Of a DNA stretch of 64,000 nt, positions 1 to 9,412 are shown piece after piece. Numbering within the stretch: position 1 is the first letter of the stretch; every line of letters starts with the position of its first letter. The translations under genes and the position numbers were made by a program. Below the pieces are notes generated by a model. The model made no database searches and was not told the origin of the DNA. It saw nothing but the letters and a program-made list of their open reading frames with translations. This DNA is from Methyloterricola oryzae (GTDB taxonomy: Bacteria; Pseudomonadota; Gammaproteobacteria; Methylococcales; Methylococcaceae): positions 141,756 to 205,755 of the forward strand of contig NZ_JYNS01000008.1 of the NCBI RefSeq assembly GCF_000934725.1, read 5' to 3'.

Positions 1-36
1 CAGGCGCCCCGGAAGCAAGGTCTGTTCGAACTCCAT
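1..36 (-). CDS. sfsA: SfsA family protein, N-terminal fragment (runs off window)
   Basis: Only the first twelve codons lie in the window. They read MEFEQTLLPGRL, starting with ATG at 36 on the minus strand. SfsA (sugar fermentation stimulation protein, a predicted nuclease-like nucleic-acid-binding protein) typically starts with Met-x-Phe, then Leu and Gly-x-Leu before a conserved RYKRF block, so the match is plausible but very short. The start lies 24 bases after the stop of the upstream minus-strand hydrolase gene, so the two could be cotranscribed. No strong ribosome-binding site is visible. The call rests on the start pattern only. Confidence 0.4.
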   Translation of the reverse strand, partial: MEFEQTLLPGRL

Positions 37-60
37 GCCCGGTTTGGCCTGGCCGCTGCG

Positions 61-528
61 TCAGGAAACCTGTAAAGAGTCCACCACCTTCAACAGCATG
101 GCCAGCGATTCCGGGTCCGCCAGGCGATGCTCGGTCCCCACGGCGATCAATGCCGATTCGGAGAGCCCGCTGCGGGAAAGTAGTTCCTGGCTGTCCGCAT
201 AGGGGACGACCTCGTCGGCCGGGGCATGCAGGATGATCGTTCCCGGCGGCACGCGGTCGATACTGCCCCAGCGTTTCCAGGCTGGACACAACAACACCCG
301 TGGCACGCCGGCGGCTTGCATGTTGACGGCAACGGCGCCGCCCCGGCTGGAACCCACGATCAGATCGGCGCCGTTCTCGGCCAACCAATTTTCCGCAATG
401 CGCACCGCGGCATCGAAATCCTCGTCCGGCAGAGCCGGTTCGAGCATTTGATGGCCCGCCTGTTTGAGATAGGAGGGCTTGACGCCGCCCGGGACGGATT
501 GCCAACCGTGCAGATAAAGGATTTTCAT
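61..528 (-). CDS. YqiA-like small alpha/beta-fold hydrolase
   Basis: 155 residues, the size of the single-domain YqiA/UPF0227-type esterases. It begins MKILYLHGWQS, the usual first beta strand plus His-Gly oxyanion turn, and has a nucleophile elbow GSSRGGA near residue 60. A late Asp (PADEVVPY) and a His (GTEHRL) can complete the Ser-Asp-His triad. There is no signal peptide, so it is probably a cytoplasmic esterase or thioesterase; the substrate cannot be told. It is followed on the same strand by the sfsA start and diverges from the hypothetical gene at 609. Confidence 0.7.
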   Translation of the reverse strand: MKILYLHGWQSVPGGVKPSYLKQAGHQMLEPALPDEDFDAAVRIAENWLAENGADLIVGSSRGGAVAVNMQAAGVPRVLLCPAWKRWGSIDRVPPGTIILHAPADEVVPYADSQELLSRSGLSESALIAVGTEHRLADPESLAMLLKVVDSLQVS

Positions 529-608
529 GGTGATGCTTGCGCTTCCGTCGGATTCAGGGGCAAGATAAGGGCAGATTGCGGCCAGATATCGTAACTGTCG
601 CTTCCTGC

Positions 609-1190
609 ATGAACGCCGTCCATTTTAACCAAAACCATCTCACACCACGATTCGCGGCACTCCTCGCGGAAGAACGCAACGCGCCGCTGGGGCCGGGAAT
701 GCCGGACGAAGGACTGCGCGCGGAACTGTCGGGACTGAACGCCGGGGACGCCTTTCTCCCGCATCGAGTCATCGACAAGTCCATGGCCCAGGCCGTGCTC
801 GCCGGGCTCTGGCTCTATCACGACTTCCTGGATGAGAGCCACCGCATCAGCCAGAACATTCCCGGCAGCACCGGCAGCTACTGGCACGGATTGATGCACC
901 GGCGCGAGCCCGACAGTTGGAACAGCAAGTACTGGTTCGAACGGGTCGGTGCTCACCCTATCTTTACCATGTTGTGCGAGTGTGCACGGGAACTGGCGGA
1001 GGCCGCCCCGCCCCTGGTCGAAACCGACTTCCTGCGCCAGCAGACGCAATGGAACCCTTTTCTGTTCGTTGATTTGTGCGAATCGGCGCGGGAAGGGCGA
1101 ATTCCGGCGGAAGCACTCTGCCGAGAAATCCAGATGATCGAATGGCGGCTGCTGTTCGACTTCTGCTACCGGCACGCCGTCGGCATCTGA
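609..1190 (+). CDS. Conserved hypothetical protein, soluble
   Basis: 193 residues if started at ATG 609; an in-frame ATG at 537 would add 24 residues of low-complexity character that look like non-coding sequence. I do not recognise the family with certainty. The protein is acidic, lacks signal peptide and membrane segments, and has a central block rich in Trp, His and Gly (residues about 75-115: GSTGSYWHGLMHRREPD, then NSKYWFERVG) that looks like a conserved active or binding site. It ends 19 bases before the radical SAM gene and the two are probably cotranscribed. No function is proposed. Confidence 0.6.
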   Translation: MNAVHFNQNHLTPRFAALLAEERNAPLGPGMPDEGLRAELSGLNAGDAFLPHRVIDKSMAQAVLAGLWLYHDFLDESHRISQNIPGSTGSYWHGLMHRREPDSWNSKYWFERVGAHPIFTMLCECARELAEAAPPLVETDFLRQQTQWNPFLFVDLCESAREGRIPAEALCREIQMIEWRLLFDFCYRHAVGI

Positions 1191-1209
1191 TCGTCCGGAT
1201 TCCGTCCCG

Positions 1210-2727
1210 ATGATCCTGCTGGCGACGCTGAATGCCCGCTACTCCCATGCCTCCCTGGGGCTGCGCTGCCTGATGGCGAACATGGGCGAACTCACGCCCA
1301 TGACGCGGATCGAGGAATACATTATCACCGACCGCCCCCAGGACGTGGCGGAGGCCTTGCTCGCCCTGCGGCCCCGCATCATCGGCCTGGGCGTTTATAT
1401 CTGGAACGTGGAGCAGTCCACCAAGCTGGTCGCCCTGCTCAAGCGCATCTCCCCGGAAACCGTGATCGTGTTGGGTGGTCCCGAGGTGAGCCATGAATGG
1501 GAGGAGCAGCGCCTCGTGCAGCTAGCCGATCACATCATCACAGGCCCCGGCGACCTGGCTTTCGCCGAACTTTGCCGGCAGGTGCTCAAGGGCGCGAAAC
1601 CGCCCAAGCTGCTGCACGCAGAACAACCGTCGCTGGAATCCCTGCGCCTGCCCTACGAGTTTTACGACGAACGGGACATCGCCCAGCGCACGGTTTACGT
1701 TGAAGCCTCCAGGGGCTGCCCCTTCAAATGCGAGTTTTGCCTGTCCGCCCTGGACAAGACCGCTTGGCCGTTTCCGCTGGAACATTTCCTGTCCGCCATG
1801 GACAACTTGCACGCCCGTGGACTGCGCCAGTTCAAATTCGTCGATCGCACCTTCAACCTGAACGTGAAGGCCAGCCTGCAGATCTTGGAGTTTTTCCTGG
1901 AACGGTTGGACGAACACCTGTTCCTGCATTTCGAGGTCGTCCCCGACCATCTGCCGGATAAGCTGAAAGAGGCGATCAAGCGCTTCCCGCCCGGCAGCCT
2001 GCAGTTCGAGGTGGGCATCCAGACCTTCAATCCCGAAGTGCAGCAACGCATCAGCCGGCGCCAGGACAACGATAGGACCGAAGCCAACCTGCGCTGGCTG
2101 CGGTCGGAAACCAATGCGCACATTCATGCGGACCTGATCGCGGGACTGCCGGGCGAGGGTCTCGCCAGTTTCGCGGCGGGCTTCGACCGCCTGGTCGGGC
2201 TTGAGCCTCACGAGATCCAGGTCGGCGTACTCAAGCGGCTGCGCGGCGCCCCCCTGGACCGCCACAGCCAGTCTTTCGACCTGCGCTACAGCCCCGATCC
2301 GCCCTACAATGTGCTGAGCACCAGCCTGATGGATTTCGCGACCCTGCAGCGCATCAGCCGCTTCGCCCGGTACTGGGACCTGGTGGGGAATTCCGGGCGC
2401 TTTCAGAACGGGCTGCAATTACTTCTGGGCTCGTCGCCTTTTGAACGCTTCATGGCCTTCAGCGACTGGCTGTACGCATGCCTGGGCAAGACCCATCAAC
2501 TGGCGCTGGACCGCTTGTACGATCTCACCTACCAGTGGCTCACCGAACAGGGCGGAGTCGATTCAGCCGCCGCCACACAGGCCATCGCCCGCGACTTCCA
2601 TGCCAGCGGCACCCGCAGCGTACCGCGCTTCCTGGCACGGGAAGGCATCCGTTCACCCGGACCGCGAGTTCCGGCTGCCGGCGTCAAGGCACCCGCGCGC
2701 CAGCAGCGCCATCTGTCAGGTCACTGA
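1210..2727 (+). CDS. B12-binding domain-containing radical SAM protein (DUF4080-type)
   Basis: 505 residues. The N-terminal 140 residues form a cobalamin-binding-type Rossmann domain (LLATLNARYSHASLGLRCL, then GLGVYIWN and VLGGPEVS). A radical SAM core follows with the CxxxCxxC cluster motif CPFKCEFC near residue 175, which should bind a [4Fe-4S] cluster and S-adenosylmethionine. The last 150 residues resemble the DUF4080 extension seen behind this type of radical SAM enzyme. The substrate is unknown for the family; methylation or ring chemistry is possible. The gene starts at ATG 1210, closely behind the hypothetical gene, and converges with lplT. Confidence 0.8.
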   Translation: MILLATLNARYSHASLGLRCLMANMGELTPMTRIEEYIITDRPQDVAEALLALRPRIIGLGVYIWNVEQSTKLVALLKRISPETVIVLGGPEVSHEWEEQRLVQLADHIITGPGDLAFAELCRQVLKGAKPPKLLHAEQPSLESLRLPYEFYDERDIAQRTVYVEASRGCPFKCEFCLSALDKTAWPFPLEHFLSAMDNLHARGLRQFKFVDRTFNLNVKASLQILEFFLERLDEHLFLHFEVVPDHLPDKLKEAIKRFPPGSLQFEVGIQTFNPEVQQRISRRQDNDRTEANLRWLRSETNAHIHADLIAGLPGEGLASFAAGFDRLVGLEPHEIQVGVLKRLRGAPLDRHSQSFDLRYSPDPPYNVLSTSLMDFATLQRISRFARYWDLVGNSGRFQNGLQLLLGSSPFERFMAFSDWLYACLGKTHQLALDRLYDLTYQWLTEQGGVDSAAATQAIARDFHASGTRSVPRFLAREGIRSPGPRVPAAGVKAPARQQRHLSGH

Positions 2728-2769
2728 ACCCGCTGAGCGGCGGGCCGGGGAAGTCTGGAACCGGCTACC

Positions 2770-3972
2770 CTAAGCCGCCGCCCGCAGCCGCGTCGCCGTG
2801 ATGGGCAGCAGGCCCAGCAGGATCAGGGCGCCGAAGCCGACGCCAGCCTGGATAGCGGAGACACCGGCCTCCATGGACATGGTATACAGGCCGATCATGA
2901 TCAGCATGGACAGGTTCTCGGCCAGGTTCTGCACCGCCACCGCGTGCCCGGCGCCCACGGTATCGTGCCCCCGCTCCTGCAGCAGCGCGTTCAGGGGCAC
3001 CACGAACAGGCCACCGCAGACTCCGATAGCCACCAAAAGCAGGACTGTCTGAGGCAAGTTGGCCACCAGCGACAACGCCATGATGAGAGGCCCCAGCAAC
3101 AGGCCGGGGACCAGCGCGCGGTTGACGGTTTCCAGGGCGATCCAGGCGGAGGCCAGGGCCGCGCCCACGGCGATACCGATGGCCACGGCGCCGTTGAGGT
3201 TGGCGGGCGTGCTGGTATCCTGGATGGCCAGGGCCAGCGGCACCCACGCCACCAGCAACAGCCGCAAGGTCGCCCCGCTGCCCCAGAACAGGCTGGTGCA
3301 GGCCAGGGAGAAACGCACATCGCGATCGCGCACCAGGGTCCAGGTGATTTGCAGAAAATCCTTGAACAACTCCCAGGGATGGAAGCGCTCCCCGGGGTGC
3401 ACGGCAGGCAGCCTGGGAATCGCCAGGTTGGCGAGCATGGCGGCCAAATAACAGCCGGCCACGCTGATCAAGGCCAAATTCACCGACTGGTCCGACAGCC
3501 AGCCGCCTGCCGCCACTCCGAGCAGGATGGCGACGATGGTGGAACCTTCCATCATGCTGTTGGCCTTCACCAGTTGCGCCGGCGTCACCAATTCCGAGAG
3601 GATGCCGTACTTGGCCGGCGAATAGGCCGCCGCCCCCACACCCACCAGGCCATAGGCCAGCAAGGGATGAAAGCCGGCGGTCATGGCCCCGGCGCCGATG
3701 AGCTTAAGGCCGTTGGCCCACAACATGACGCGTCCCTTGGGCAAAGCGTCGGCAAAAGCGCCGGCGAAGGGCGCGAGGACGACAAACGCCAGCACGAAGA
3801 ACTCCTGCAGCAAGGGCACCCATTCCGCCGGCCGCTGCTGGGATTTGACCAGGGCGATGGCGGCAAACAGCAGGGCATTGTCGGCCAGGGCCGAGAGGAA
3901 CTGGGCCGAAAGCACGGCGCTCATCGCCCGCAGCGGCCAGTGGTTCGGGTCTTGCGCGTTCGTGGATTGCAT
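2770..3972 (-). CDS. lplT: Lysophospholipid transporter LplT (MFS)
   Basis: 400 residues with about twelve hydrophobic segments of the major facilitator type. In E. coli LplT flips lysophosphatidylethanolamine across the inner membrane to Aas for re-acylation. Support: length equal to the family, opening LSAQFLSALADNALLFAAIAL (inner part conserved in LplT), and its position six bases behind aas on the same strand. In E. coli the order is lplT then aas; here aas comes first. The stop is TAG at 2770-2772 and the start ATG at 3972. Confidence 0.85.
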   Translation of the reverse strand: MQSTNAQDPNHWPLRAMSAVLSAQFLSALADNALLFAAIALVKSQQRPAEWVPLLQEFFVLAFVVLAPFAGAFADALPKGRVMLWANGLKLIGAGAMTAGFHPLLAYGLVGVGAAAYSPAKYGILSELVTPAQLVKANSMMEGSTIVAILLGVAAGGWLSDQSVNLALISVAGCYLAAMLANLAIPRLPAVHPGERFHPWELFKDFLQITWTLVRDRDVRFSLACTSLFWGSGATLRLLLVAWVPLALAIQDTSTPANLNGAVAIGIAVGAALASAWIALETVNRALVPGLLLGPLIMALSLVANLPQTVLLLVAIGVCGGLFVVPLNALLQERGHDTVGAGHAVAVQNLAENLSMLIMIGLYTMSMEAGVSAIQAGVGFGALILLGLLPITATRLRAAA

Positions 3973-3978
3973 AGCCTG

Positions 3979-6135
3979 TTACCCTGCCCCTTCCAGATGC
4001 TCGAGGCCCAGGGCCTTGAGCGCGACATAATCGAGCTTACCGGTGCCGAGCAGCGGTAGCGCCTCCAGGCGCACGAGGCGCCGCGGCACCGACAGTTCCG
4101 GGAAGCCGGCCTGGCGCGCCGTTTTGGTTAGCAGTTCCTGGCTCAGCCCCGGGTCGGTGGTGCACAGCACCAAGGCCTCGCCTTTCTGCGGGTCCGGCAT
4201 GGCGAATGCGCCATGCTGGCAATCCGGCGAAGCCAGGGCCGCCAGCCGTTCGACCGCTTCCAGCGAGATCATCTCGCCGGCGACCTTGGCGAAGCGCTTG
4301 ACCCGGCCCAGGATGCTGACATACCCGTCCGGGTCGATCTCTACCACATCGCCGGTCTCGTACCAGCCCTCCCCCAGTTCGGAACGGGGCGGCTCGATCA
4401 CACCGGGGTGCTCGTAGAGGTAGTAACCCAGCATCACATTGGGGCCGCGCACATGCAGGATGCCCCCGCGCTCGATCCCGGGCACCGGCAGCAACCGGCC
4501 CTCCACGGCGGGCAGCAACTGGCCGACGGTGCCGGTCCGGTAGGCCATGGGCGTGTTCACCGAGATGACCGGAGCTGTTTCGGTGGCTCCGTAGCCGTCC
4601 AGAATGCGGATACCGAATTTCTCGAACCACAGGCTGCGCACGCTCTCCGGCAGCTTCTCGGCGCCAGACACCACATGGCGCAACCGGTAGAAATCGTAAG
4701 GGTGCGCCTGCTTGCCGTAGTTGCCCAGGAAGGTGCCGGTTCCCAGCAGCACCGTGCAGTTGCGGTCGTAGACCACCTCGGGGATGACCCGGTAATGCAG
4801 GGGCGAGGGATAGAGGAACAGGTTGGCGCCCGCCAGGATGGGCAGTAAACCGCCCACCGTGAGCCCGAAGGAATGGAACACCGGCAGCGCGTTCAGCACC
4901 TTGTCCTCCGCGCTGAAATCCACCACAGAGAGGATCTGCGCGATGTTGGAGAGGATCGCCCGGTGCGACAGCACCACGCCCTTCGGCCGCCCCTCGGAAC
5001 CGGAGGTGAACAGCACCACAGCGGGGCTGTCCGCGTCAGGCCGCGCGGTCGCCCAGCGCGGGGCCAGCGTGGCCAGGATCACCCACAGCCGGTCGGCCAG
5101 TTGCAGGTCCTGCTGCAAATCCTCGAGATAACAAAATCGGGCCTCCGGGAGCGCCTCGGGCACCCAGGCGAGCTTGCCCTTTTCCAGAAACACGCGCGAA
5201 GTGATGACCGTGCGCACCTGTGCCGCGGTGCAGGCCGAGCGCAGGCCCTCGGCCCCGGCGGTGTAGTTGAGCAAGGCCGCCACCCGCCCGCGCCCCGACA
5301 GACCAAACAGCAGGCCGAAGGTCGGCGCCAGATTGGGCAGCAGAACGCCCACGTGCTCGCCTTCGTGTGTATGGCGGGAAATCAGGCGTCCCAGGCCTAG
5401 CGACAGGCGAATCAGAGCACCGTAGGACAGCTCGCTGCCCTGGATGTCCTCCATGACCGGCCTCCGCCAACCCTGGACGGCGGCTGTATCGAACAAGGCC
5501 GTATGCAGGCTCTGGACCGGCCGCGAGCGGAACATCATTTCCTGCATTATGCGCCGCAAGCGTTCTCCCGCCAGCCGGCGCCGCTCGCGCGCCCGCTCCG
5601 CTTCGGGCATGGCGAGAACCGTGGGAGCCTGCACCGAGATCGTGATCCTGGGAAACAAACGCCTGGGGTGACGGCCGGCCAGACGGCTGAAATAGGTGCG
5701 GGCGGCACCGTCCAGACGCACCGGCACCAGGCTGGCGCGGGTCTTGGCGGCGACAAAAGCGGGCCCGTCATAGACCTTCATCAGGGACCCGGTCACCGTG
5801 ATGCGCCCCTCGGGAAATACCATGACCGGCCGGCCGGACTCCACCAGGCGCAGGATCTTCTTCATCGCCATAGGGCTGGTGGGATCCACCGCGAGGTAAT
5901 CGGCCAGGGACAGGATGGGCCGGAACAGCCGGCTGTTGGCGATGCCGGTGTGCACCACGAAGACGGGATCGACCGGCAGGAATAGCCCCAGGAGCAGGCC
6001 ATCCAGAAACGACTCGTGATTGGCGACGATCAGCAGCTTATCGTGGCCGGTGATCCGTTCCACACCCTCCACGCGGACGCGGAAGAGCAGGCGGAACAAG
6101 AGTTGCAGGACAGGGCGGAGAAACGTGCGGGCCAT
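3979..6135 (-). CDS. aas: Bifunctional acyl-[ACP] synthetase / 2-acyl-glycerophosphoethanolamine acyltransferase
   Basis: 718 residues, the usual Aas length. The N-terminal domain is a PlsC-type acyltransferase with the NHESFLDG (HxxxxD) motif near residue 39 and FPEGR near 109. The C-terminal domain is an AMP-binding acyl-ACP synthetase with the phosphate loop LFTSGSEGRPKG near residue 375, DGYGATE, and YETGDVV. It activates a fatty acid as acyl-ACP and transfers it to the 2-position of lysophosphatidylethanolamine at the inner membrane, partnering LplT directly downstream. Start ATG 6135. The strong hairpin upstream (6195-6219) separates it from malQ. Confidence 0.9.
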   Translation of the reverse strand: MARTFLRPVLQLLFRLLFRVRVEGVERITGHDKLLIVANHESFLDGLLLGLFLPVDPVFVVHTGIANSRLFRPILSLADYLAVDPTSPMAMKKILRLVESGRPVMVFPEGRITVTGSLMKVYDGPAFVAAKTRASLVPVRLDGAARTYFSRLAGRHPRRLFPRITISVQAPTVLAMPEAERARERRRLAGERLRRIMQEMMFRSRPVQSLHTALFDTAAVQGWRRPVMEDIQGSELSYGALIRLSLGLGRLISRHTHEGEHVGVLLPNLAPTFGLLFGLSGRGRVAALLNYTAGAEGLRSACTAAQVRTVITSRVFLEKGKLAWVPEALPEARFCYLEDLQQDLQLADRLWVILATLAPRWATARPDADSPAVVLFTSGSEGRPKGVVLSHRAILSNIAQILSVVDFSAEDKVLNALPVFHSFGLTVGGLLPILAGANLFLYPSPLHYRVIPEVVYDRNCTVLLGTGTFLGNYGKQAHPYDFYRLRHVVSGAEKLPESVRSLWFEKFGIRILDGYGATETAPVISVNTPMAYRTGTVGQLLPAVEGRLLPVPGIERGGILHVRGPNVMLGYYLYEHPGVIEPPRSELGEGWYETGDVVEIDPDGYVSILGRVKRFAKVAGEMISLEAVERLAALASPDCQHGAFAMPDPQKGEALVLCTTDPGLSQELLTKTARQAGFPELSVPRRLVRLEALPLLGTGKLDYVALKALGLEHLEGAG

Positions 6136-6194
6136 GGGGGTTCCTTTTCAGATCGCTCGGGTCACGCCAATGGCCCCTCAGGTGCGGGCTCGGC

Positions 6195-6219
6195 CCGGCC
6201 GGGTTCGGTGCCCGGCCGG
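6195..6219 (-). terminator. GC-rich hairpin after malQ, no U-tract
   Basis: A perfect 9-base inverted repeat (CCGGCCGGG / CCCGGCCGG) with a 7-base loop begins 11 bases after the malQ stop. It lacks a T-run in either direction, so it could attenuate, stabilise the malQ mRNA 3' end, or mark a factor-dependent stop before aas. Confidence 0.5.
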
Positions 6220-6229
6220 AATCCGGTGC

Positions 6230-7720
6230 TCAGACGCGGTCGTAGCGCCGGATCATGCGGCCCAGCCAGATGCTGTGTTCGCTGCTGACCTGCTCCCATT
6301 CGAATCGCCAGCGCCAATTGCTGCCGCCCATGGTGCCGGGCTGGTTCATGCGGTGCCCCTCACCCAGGCCCATGACGTCCTGCATGGGCAGGATCGCCAG
6401 GCGCGCCCGGGAAGCCAGGGCCGCGCTGACCAGGGCCCATGGCATGGGCTCGGCGTACTCGGCCAGATGTTCGTCCACAGCCTGGCGTTGCTCGGAGCTC
6501 AGATGCTGGTACCAGGACAGCGAGGTGTCATTGTCGTGGGTGCCAGTATAGACAACGTCGTTTTCCACGTGATTCGCCGGCAGGTAGGGGTTGTCGGGCC
6601 CGCCATCGAAGGCGAACTGCAGAATCAGCATGCCGGGGATGTGGAACTGCTCGCGCAAGGCCTCCACTTCCGGCGTGATGACCCCCAGGTTTTCCGCCAC
6701 CAGGGGCAGGCCGACACCGTCCAGGGCGGCGAACAGCGCCCGCATCAACGCCTCGCCTGGAGCCTTGACCCACCGGCCATGTATGGCGGTTTCCTGATCG
6801 GCGGGAATCTCCCAGAAGGCCTCGAAGCCGCGGAAATGGTCGATGCGCACCCAATCGTACAGCGCGATCTGTCCCCGCACCCGCTCGATCCACCAGCTAA
6901 AGCCGTCTTCCTCCATGCGCGCCCAGTTGTAATGGGGATTGCCCCAACGCTGGCCCACGGCGGAGAAATAGTCCGGCGGCACGCCGGCCACCACACGGGG
7001 CTGCCCGGCCTCGTCCAGATCGAAATACTCCCGCTGGGCCCAGACATCCGCGCTATCGCAGGCGACGAAGATGGGCATGTCGCCGAACAGGATGACGCCG
7101 CGGGACTTGGCATAGGCCTTCAGTTCCTTCCATTGCTGAAAGAACACGAACTGCTCGAAGCAGACCTGATCCACCGCGGCCGCCAGGCGTACCCGCGCCG
7201 CAGCCAGCGCCTCGGCCTGACGGTCGCGCAGCGGCTGCGGCCACGCATGCCAGGAGGTTCGCCCGTATTCCTCGCGCAAGGCAACGAACAGCGCATAGTC
7301 ATCCAGCCAATGGGATTGTTCCTGCCGGAAACGCTCCAGCATGCAATGCTCATAGGCGCCCGCCGACTCCAGAAAGCCCGCGTGGGCCTGCTTGAGGCAA
7401 GCCAGCCGGTACACGCTGCTGCTTTCGCCTTCCAGGTGGGGAAGCAGTTCCTTGAGCCAGCCCTTATCCAGCAGCCATTCCAGGCTGATCATCTGCGGGT
7501 CGCCCGCATGCACCGACATGCATTGATAAGGCGAGCGGTCCTCGTGGGGCGGTCCGATGGGCAGGGTCTGCCACAGGGTGCACCCTGAGCTCACCAGAAA
7601 ATCCACGAAACGTTTGGCCTCGTCCCCCAGGTCGCCGCACTCCAGCGGGCCCGGCAGGGATGTGATATGCAGCAGAATGCCGGCGCGCCGGCGGTCCAGG
7701 ATGCTCTGCGCTTGCGTCAA
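6230..7720 (-). CDS. malQ: 4-alpha-glucanotransferase (amylomaltase, GH77)
   Basis: 496 residues from a TTG start at 7720, chosen because GGGAG lies six bases upstream (7726-7730) and because the protein then starts just before the conserved RRAGILLHITSLPG block. A longer frame to 7864 would add about 48 residues of unlikely sequence. GH77 features: VRIDHFRGFEAFW, AENLGVITPEVEAL and GTHDNDT. It transfers maltooligosaccharide chains between alpha-1,4-glucans in the cytoplasm, which fits the neighbouring glycogen genes. No CBM48 or other extension is present. It lies 310 bases downstream of glgC. Confidence 0.92.
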   Translation of the reverse strand: MTQAQSILDRRRAGILLHITSLPGPLECGDLGDEAKRFVDFLVSSGCTLWQTLPIGPPHEDRSPYQCMSVHAGDPQMISLEWLLDKGWLKELLPHLEGESSSVYRLACLKQAHAGFLESAGAYEHCMLERFRQEQSHWLDDYALFVALREEYGRTSWHAWPQPLRDRQAEALAAARVRLAAAVDQVCFEQFVFFQQWKELKAYAKSRGVILFGDMPIFVACDSADVWAQREYFDLDEAGQPRVVAGVPPDYFSAVGQRWGNPHYNWARMEEDGFSWWIERVRGQIALYDWVRIDHFRGFEAFWEIPADQETAIHGRWVKAPGEALMRALFAALDGVGLPLVAENLGVITPEVEALREQFHIPGMLILQFAFDGGPDNPYLPANHVENDVVYTGTHDNDTSLSWYQHLSSEQRQAVDEHLAEYAEPMPWALVSAALASRARLAILPMQDVMGLGEGHRMNQPGTMGGSNWRWRFEWEQVSSEHSIWLGRMIRRYDRV

Positions 7721-8030
7721 GTTAACTCCCGTTGTGTCTTTACATGATCGATTTGGTGGACTGGAACAGCCGCCGCCGAACGGCGCACGACATCGAGCCC
7801 GGAGCGCTTCCGGCCCTCGCAGGAGCCGGACATAAAGATGAAAACGGCGCCGCTGGGGCGCCATGAAAAAGTTCCAAACTCTGGATTAACGGGGCCTTCG
7901 ACCGCGCGTCGGCGTGAGCGCGACGACGGTGAAATTCCCCGTCTTTTCGTCGGCTCGGGTATGGCGGCGCCGCGGCGCCACATCAACCCGCTCGCTGGCG
8001 GGGATAAGCGGTAAGTGCGGCTAGCCGGCA
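7721..8030. other. Intergenic region between glgC and malQ
   Basis: 310 bases without a credible gene. It contains the malQ ribosome-binding site at its left end, a hairpin at 7846-7862 that can serve as a glgC terminator, and a perfect 14-base GC palindrome at 7966-7979 (half site GGCGCCG). No promoter could be assigned confidently. Confidence 0.6.
7837..7862 (-). terminator. Possible intrinsic terminator downstream of glgC
   Basis: On the minus strand GGCGCC, a 5-base loop and GGCGCC are followed by GTTTTCATC. The stem is short and the T-run only four long, so termination would be weak. It sits about 170 bases after the glgC stop. Confidence 0.35.
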
Positions 8031-9302
8031 TCAGCGGGCATAGTGCAGCCGCTGCCCGAACTGGTCCGGGGTCACCAGCACCACGCCGCCCGGGCTCACA
8101 TAGAACCGCTTGCGGTCCTCCTCGGGATCCTCGCCGATGATGGTATTCGCCGGAATCTTGCAGCCCTTGTCGATGACGGCCTTCTTGATGCGGCAATGGC
8201 GGCCGATGTTCACCTCCGGAAGTATCACGGCGTCCTCCACGTGGGAATAGGAGTTGACGCGCACGTTGGAGAACAACAGCGAATGCCGCACCTCGGCCCC
8301 GGAAATGATGCAGCCGCCGGAAACCATGGAATCCACCGCCAGGCCGCGTCGGTCATCGTCGTCAAACACGAATTTGGCGGGCGGCGTCTGGGTCTGGTAG
8401 GTCCAGATGGGCCAGTCCTTGTCGTACAGGTTCAACTCCGGGTTGACCCCGATCAACTCCATATTGGCCGACCAATAGGCGTCCACCGTGCCCACGTCGC
8501 GCCAGTAGGCCTGCACTCCGCTCTGCACGTCACGGAAAGGATAGGCGAACACCCGGTATTTCTTGATGATCTCGGGAATGATGTCCTTGCCGAAATCGTG
8601 CGTGGACCCCGGCATGTCGGCGTCCTTGATCAACTGCTCGAACAGGAAGCCGGTGTTGAAGATGTAGATGCCCATGGAGGCCAGGGAGTGGTCCGCACGA
8701 TCCGGCATGGCCGGCGGGTGGTCGGGCTTTTCCACGAAGCCGCGCACGCGCTTGTCCTGGTCCACGTCCATGACACCAAAGGCCCGCGCCTCGTCGATGG
8801 GCACTTCCATGCAGCCGATGGTGAGGTCCGCCTGCTGCTCCACGTGATAGGCCAGCATCAGGCCGTAGTCCATCTTGTAGATGTGATCGCCGGCCAGGAT
8901 CAGGATGTATTCCGGATCGCGCTGGCGGAAGATGTCCAGGTTTTGATAAACGGCGTCGGCAGTGCCGGCATACCAGGTTTCCTGAAGCCGCTGCTGGGCC
9001 GGCAGGATATCGACGAACTCGCCCAACTCGGCCCTGAGAAATCCCCAGCCCTGCTGGATATGGCGGATCAGCGAGTCCGACTTGTACTGCGTCAGCACGC
9101 CCACCTGGCGGATACCGGAGTTCAGACAGTTGGATAGGGGGAAATCGATGATGCGGAACTTGCCGCCAAAGGGAACTGCCGGCTTGGCGCGCCACTCGGT
9201 CAGCTTCTGCAGCCGGGTGCCTCTACCGCCAGCCAGGATCAACGCCAGGGTATGCCGCGTAAGGCGGCTTACAAAGCGGGAGGTATGGATTGATTCGGGC
9301 AT
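8031..9302 (-). CDS. glgC: Glucose-1-phosphate adenylyltransferase (ADP-glucose pyrophosphorylase)
   Basis: 423 residues, normal for bacterial GlgC. It makes ADP-glucose from ATP and glucose-1-phosphate, the committed step of glycogen synthesis. Visible motifs: nucleotide-binding [11 protein letters not shown] near residue 17, [15 protein letters not shown], the DHIYKMDY block near residue 138, FVEKP, and a C-terminal left-handed beta-helix region (residues about 300-400). An AGGAG lies 8 bases before ATG 9302. The gene diverges from glgB across a 110-base region, so synthesis of the precursor and of the polymer can share control signals. Confidence 0.95.
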   Translation of the reverse strand: MPESIHTSRFVSRLTRHTLALILAGGRGTRLQKLTEWRAKPAVPFGGKFRIIDFPLSNCLNSGIRQVGVLTQYKSDSLIRHIQQGWGFLRAELGEFVDILPAQQRLQETWYAGTADAVYQNLDIFRQRDPEYILILAGDHIYKMDYGLMLAYHVEQQADLTIGCMEVPIDEARAFGVMDVDQDKRVRGFVEKPDHPPAMPDRADHSLASMGIYIFNTGFLFEQLIKDADMPGSTHDFGKDIIPEIIKKYRVFAYPFRDVQSGVQAYWRDVGTVDAYWSANMELIGVNPELNLYDKDWPIWTYQTQTPPAKFVFDDDDRRGLAVDSMVSGGCIISGAEVRHSLLFSNVRVNSYSHVEDAVILPEVNIGRHCRIKKAVIDKGCKIPANTIIGEDPEEDRKRFYVSPGGVVLVTPDQFGQRLHYAR

Positions 9303-9412
9303 GAGGGGGCTCCTTGTTCGTTGGACCTACAACCAGGGGACAAATTTGGTAACATAAAGCCCAGTCATTCCGGCATTAGTCGGCGCCATTTTACTACCAG
9401 AGGTCAATTAAA
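9303..9412. promoter_or_regulatory. Divergent glgC / glgB control region
   Basis: 110 bases between the two divergent glycogen genes. It holds the glgC ribosome-binding site and, before glgB, GAGG at about ten bases from the GTG start. AT-rich stretches (AAATTTGGTAACAT) could carry the promoters but no confident -35/-10 pair is visible. Confidence 0.45.

Noticed and set aside
2944..4059. 371-codon plus-strand frame opposite lplT
   Set aside because: Gln/His/Gly-rich shadow of a clear membrane transporter gene on the other strand.
7721..7864. Longer start for malQ
   Set aside because: Extra 48 residues are Arg/Cys/Pro-rich without homology; TTG 7720 has a well-placed GGGAG.
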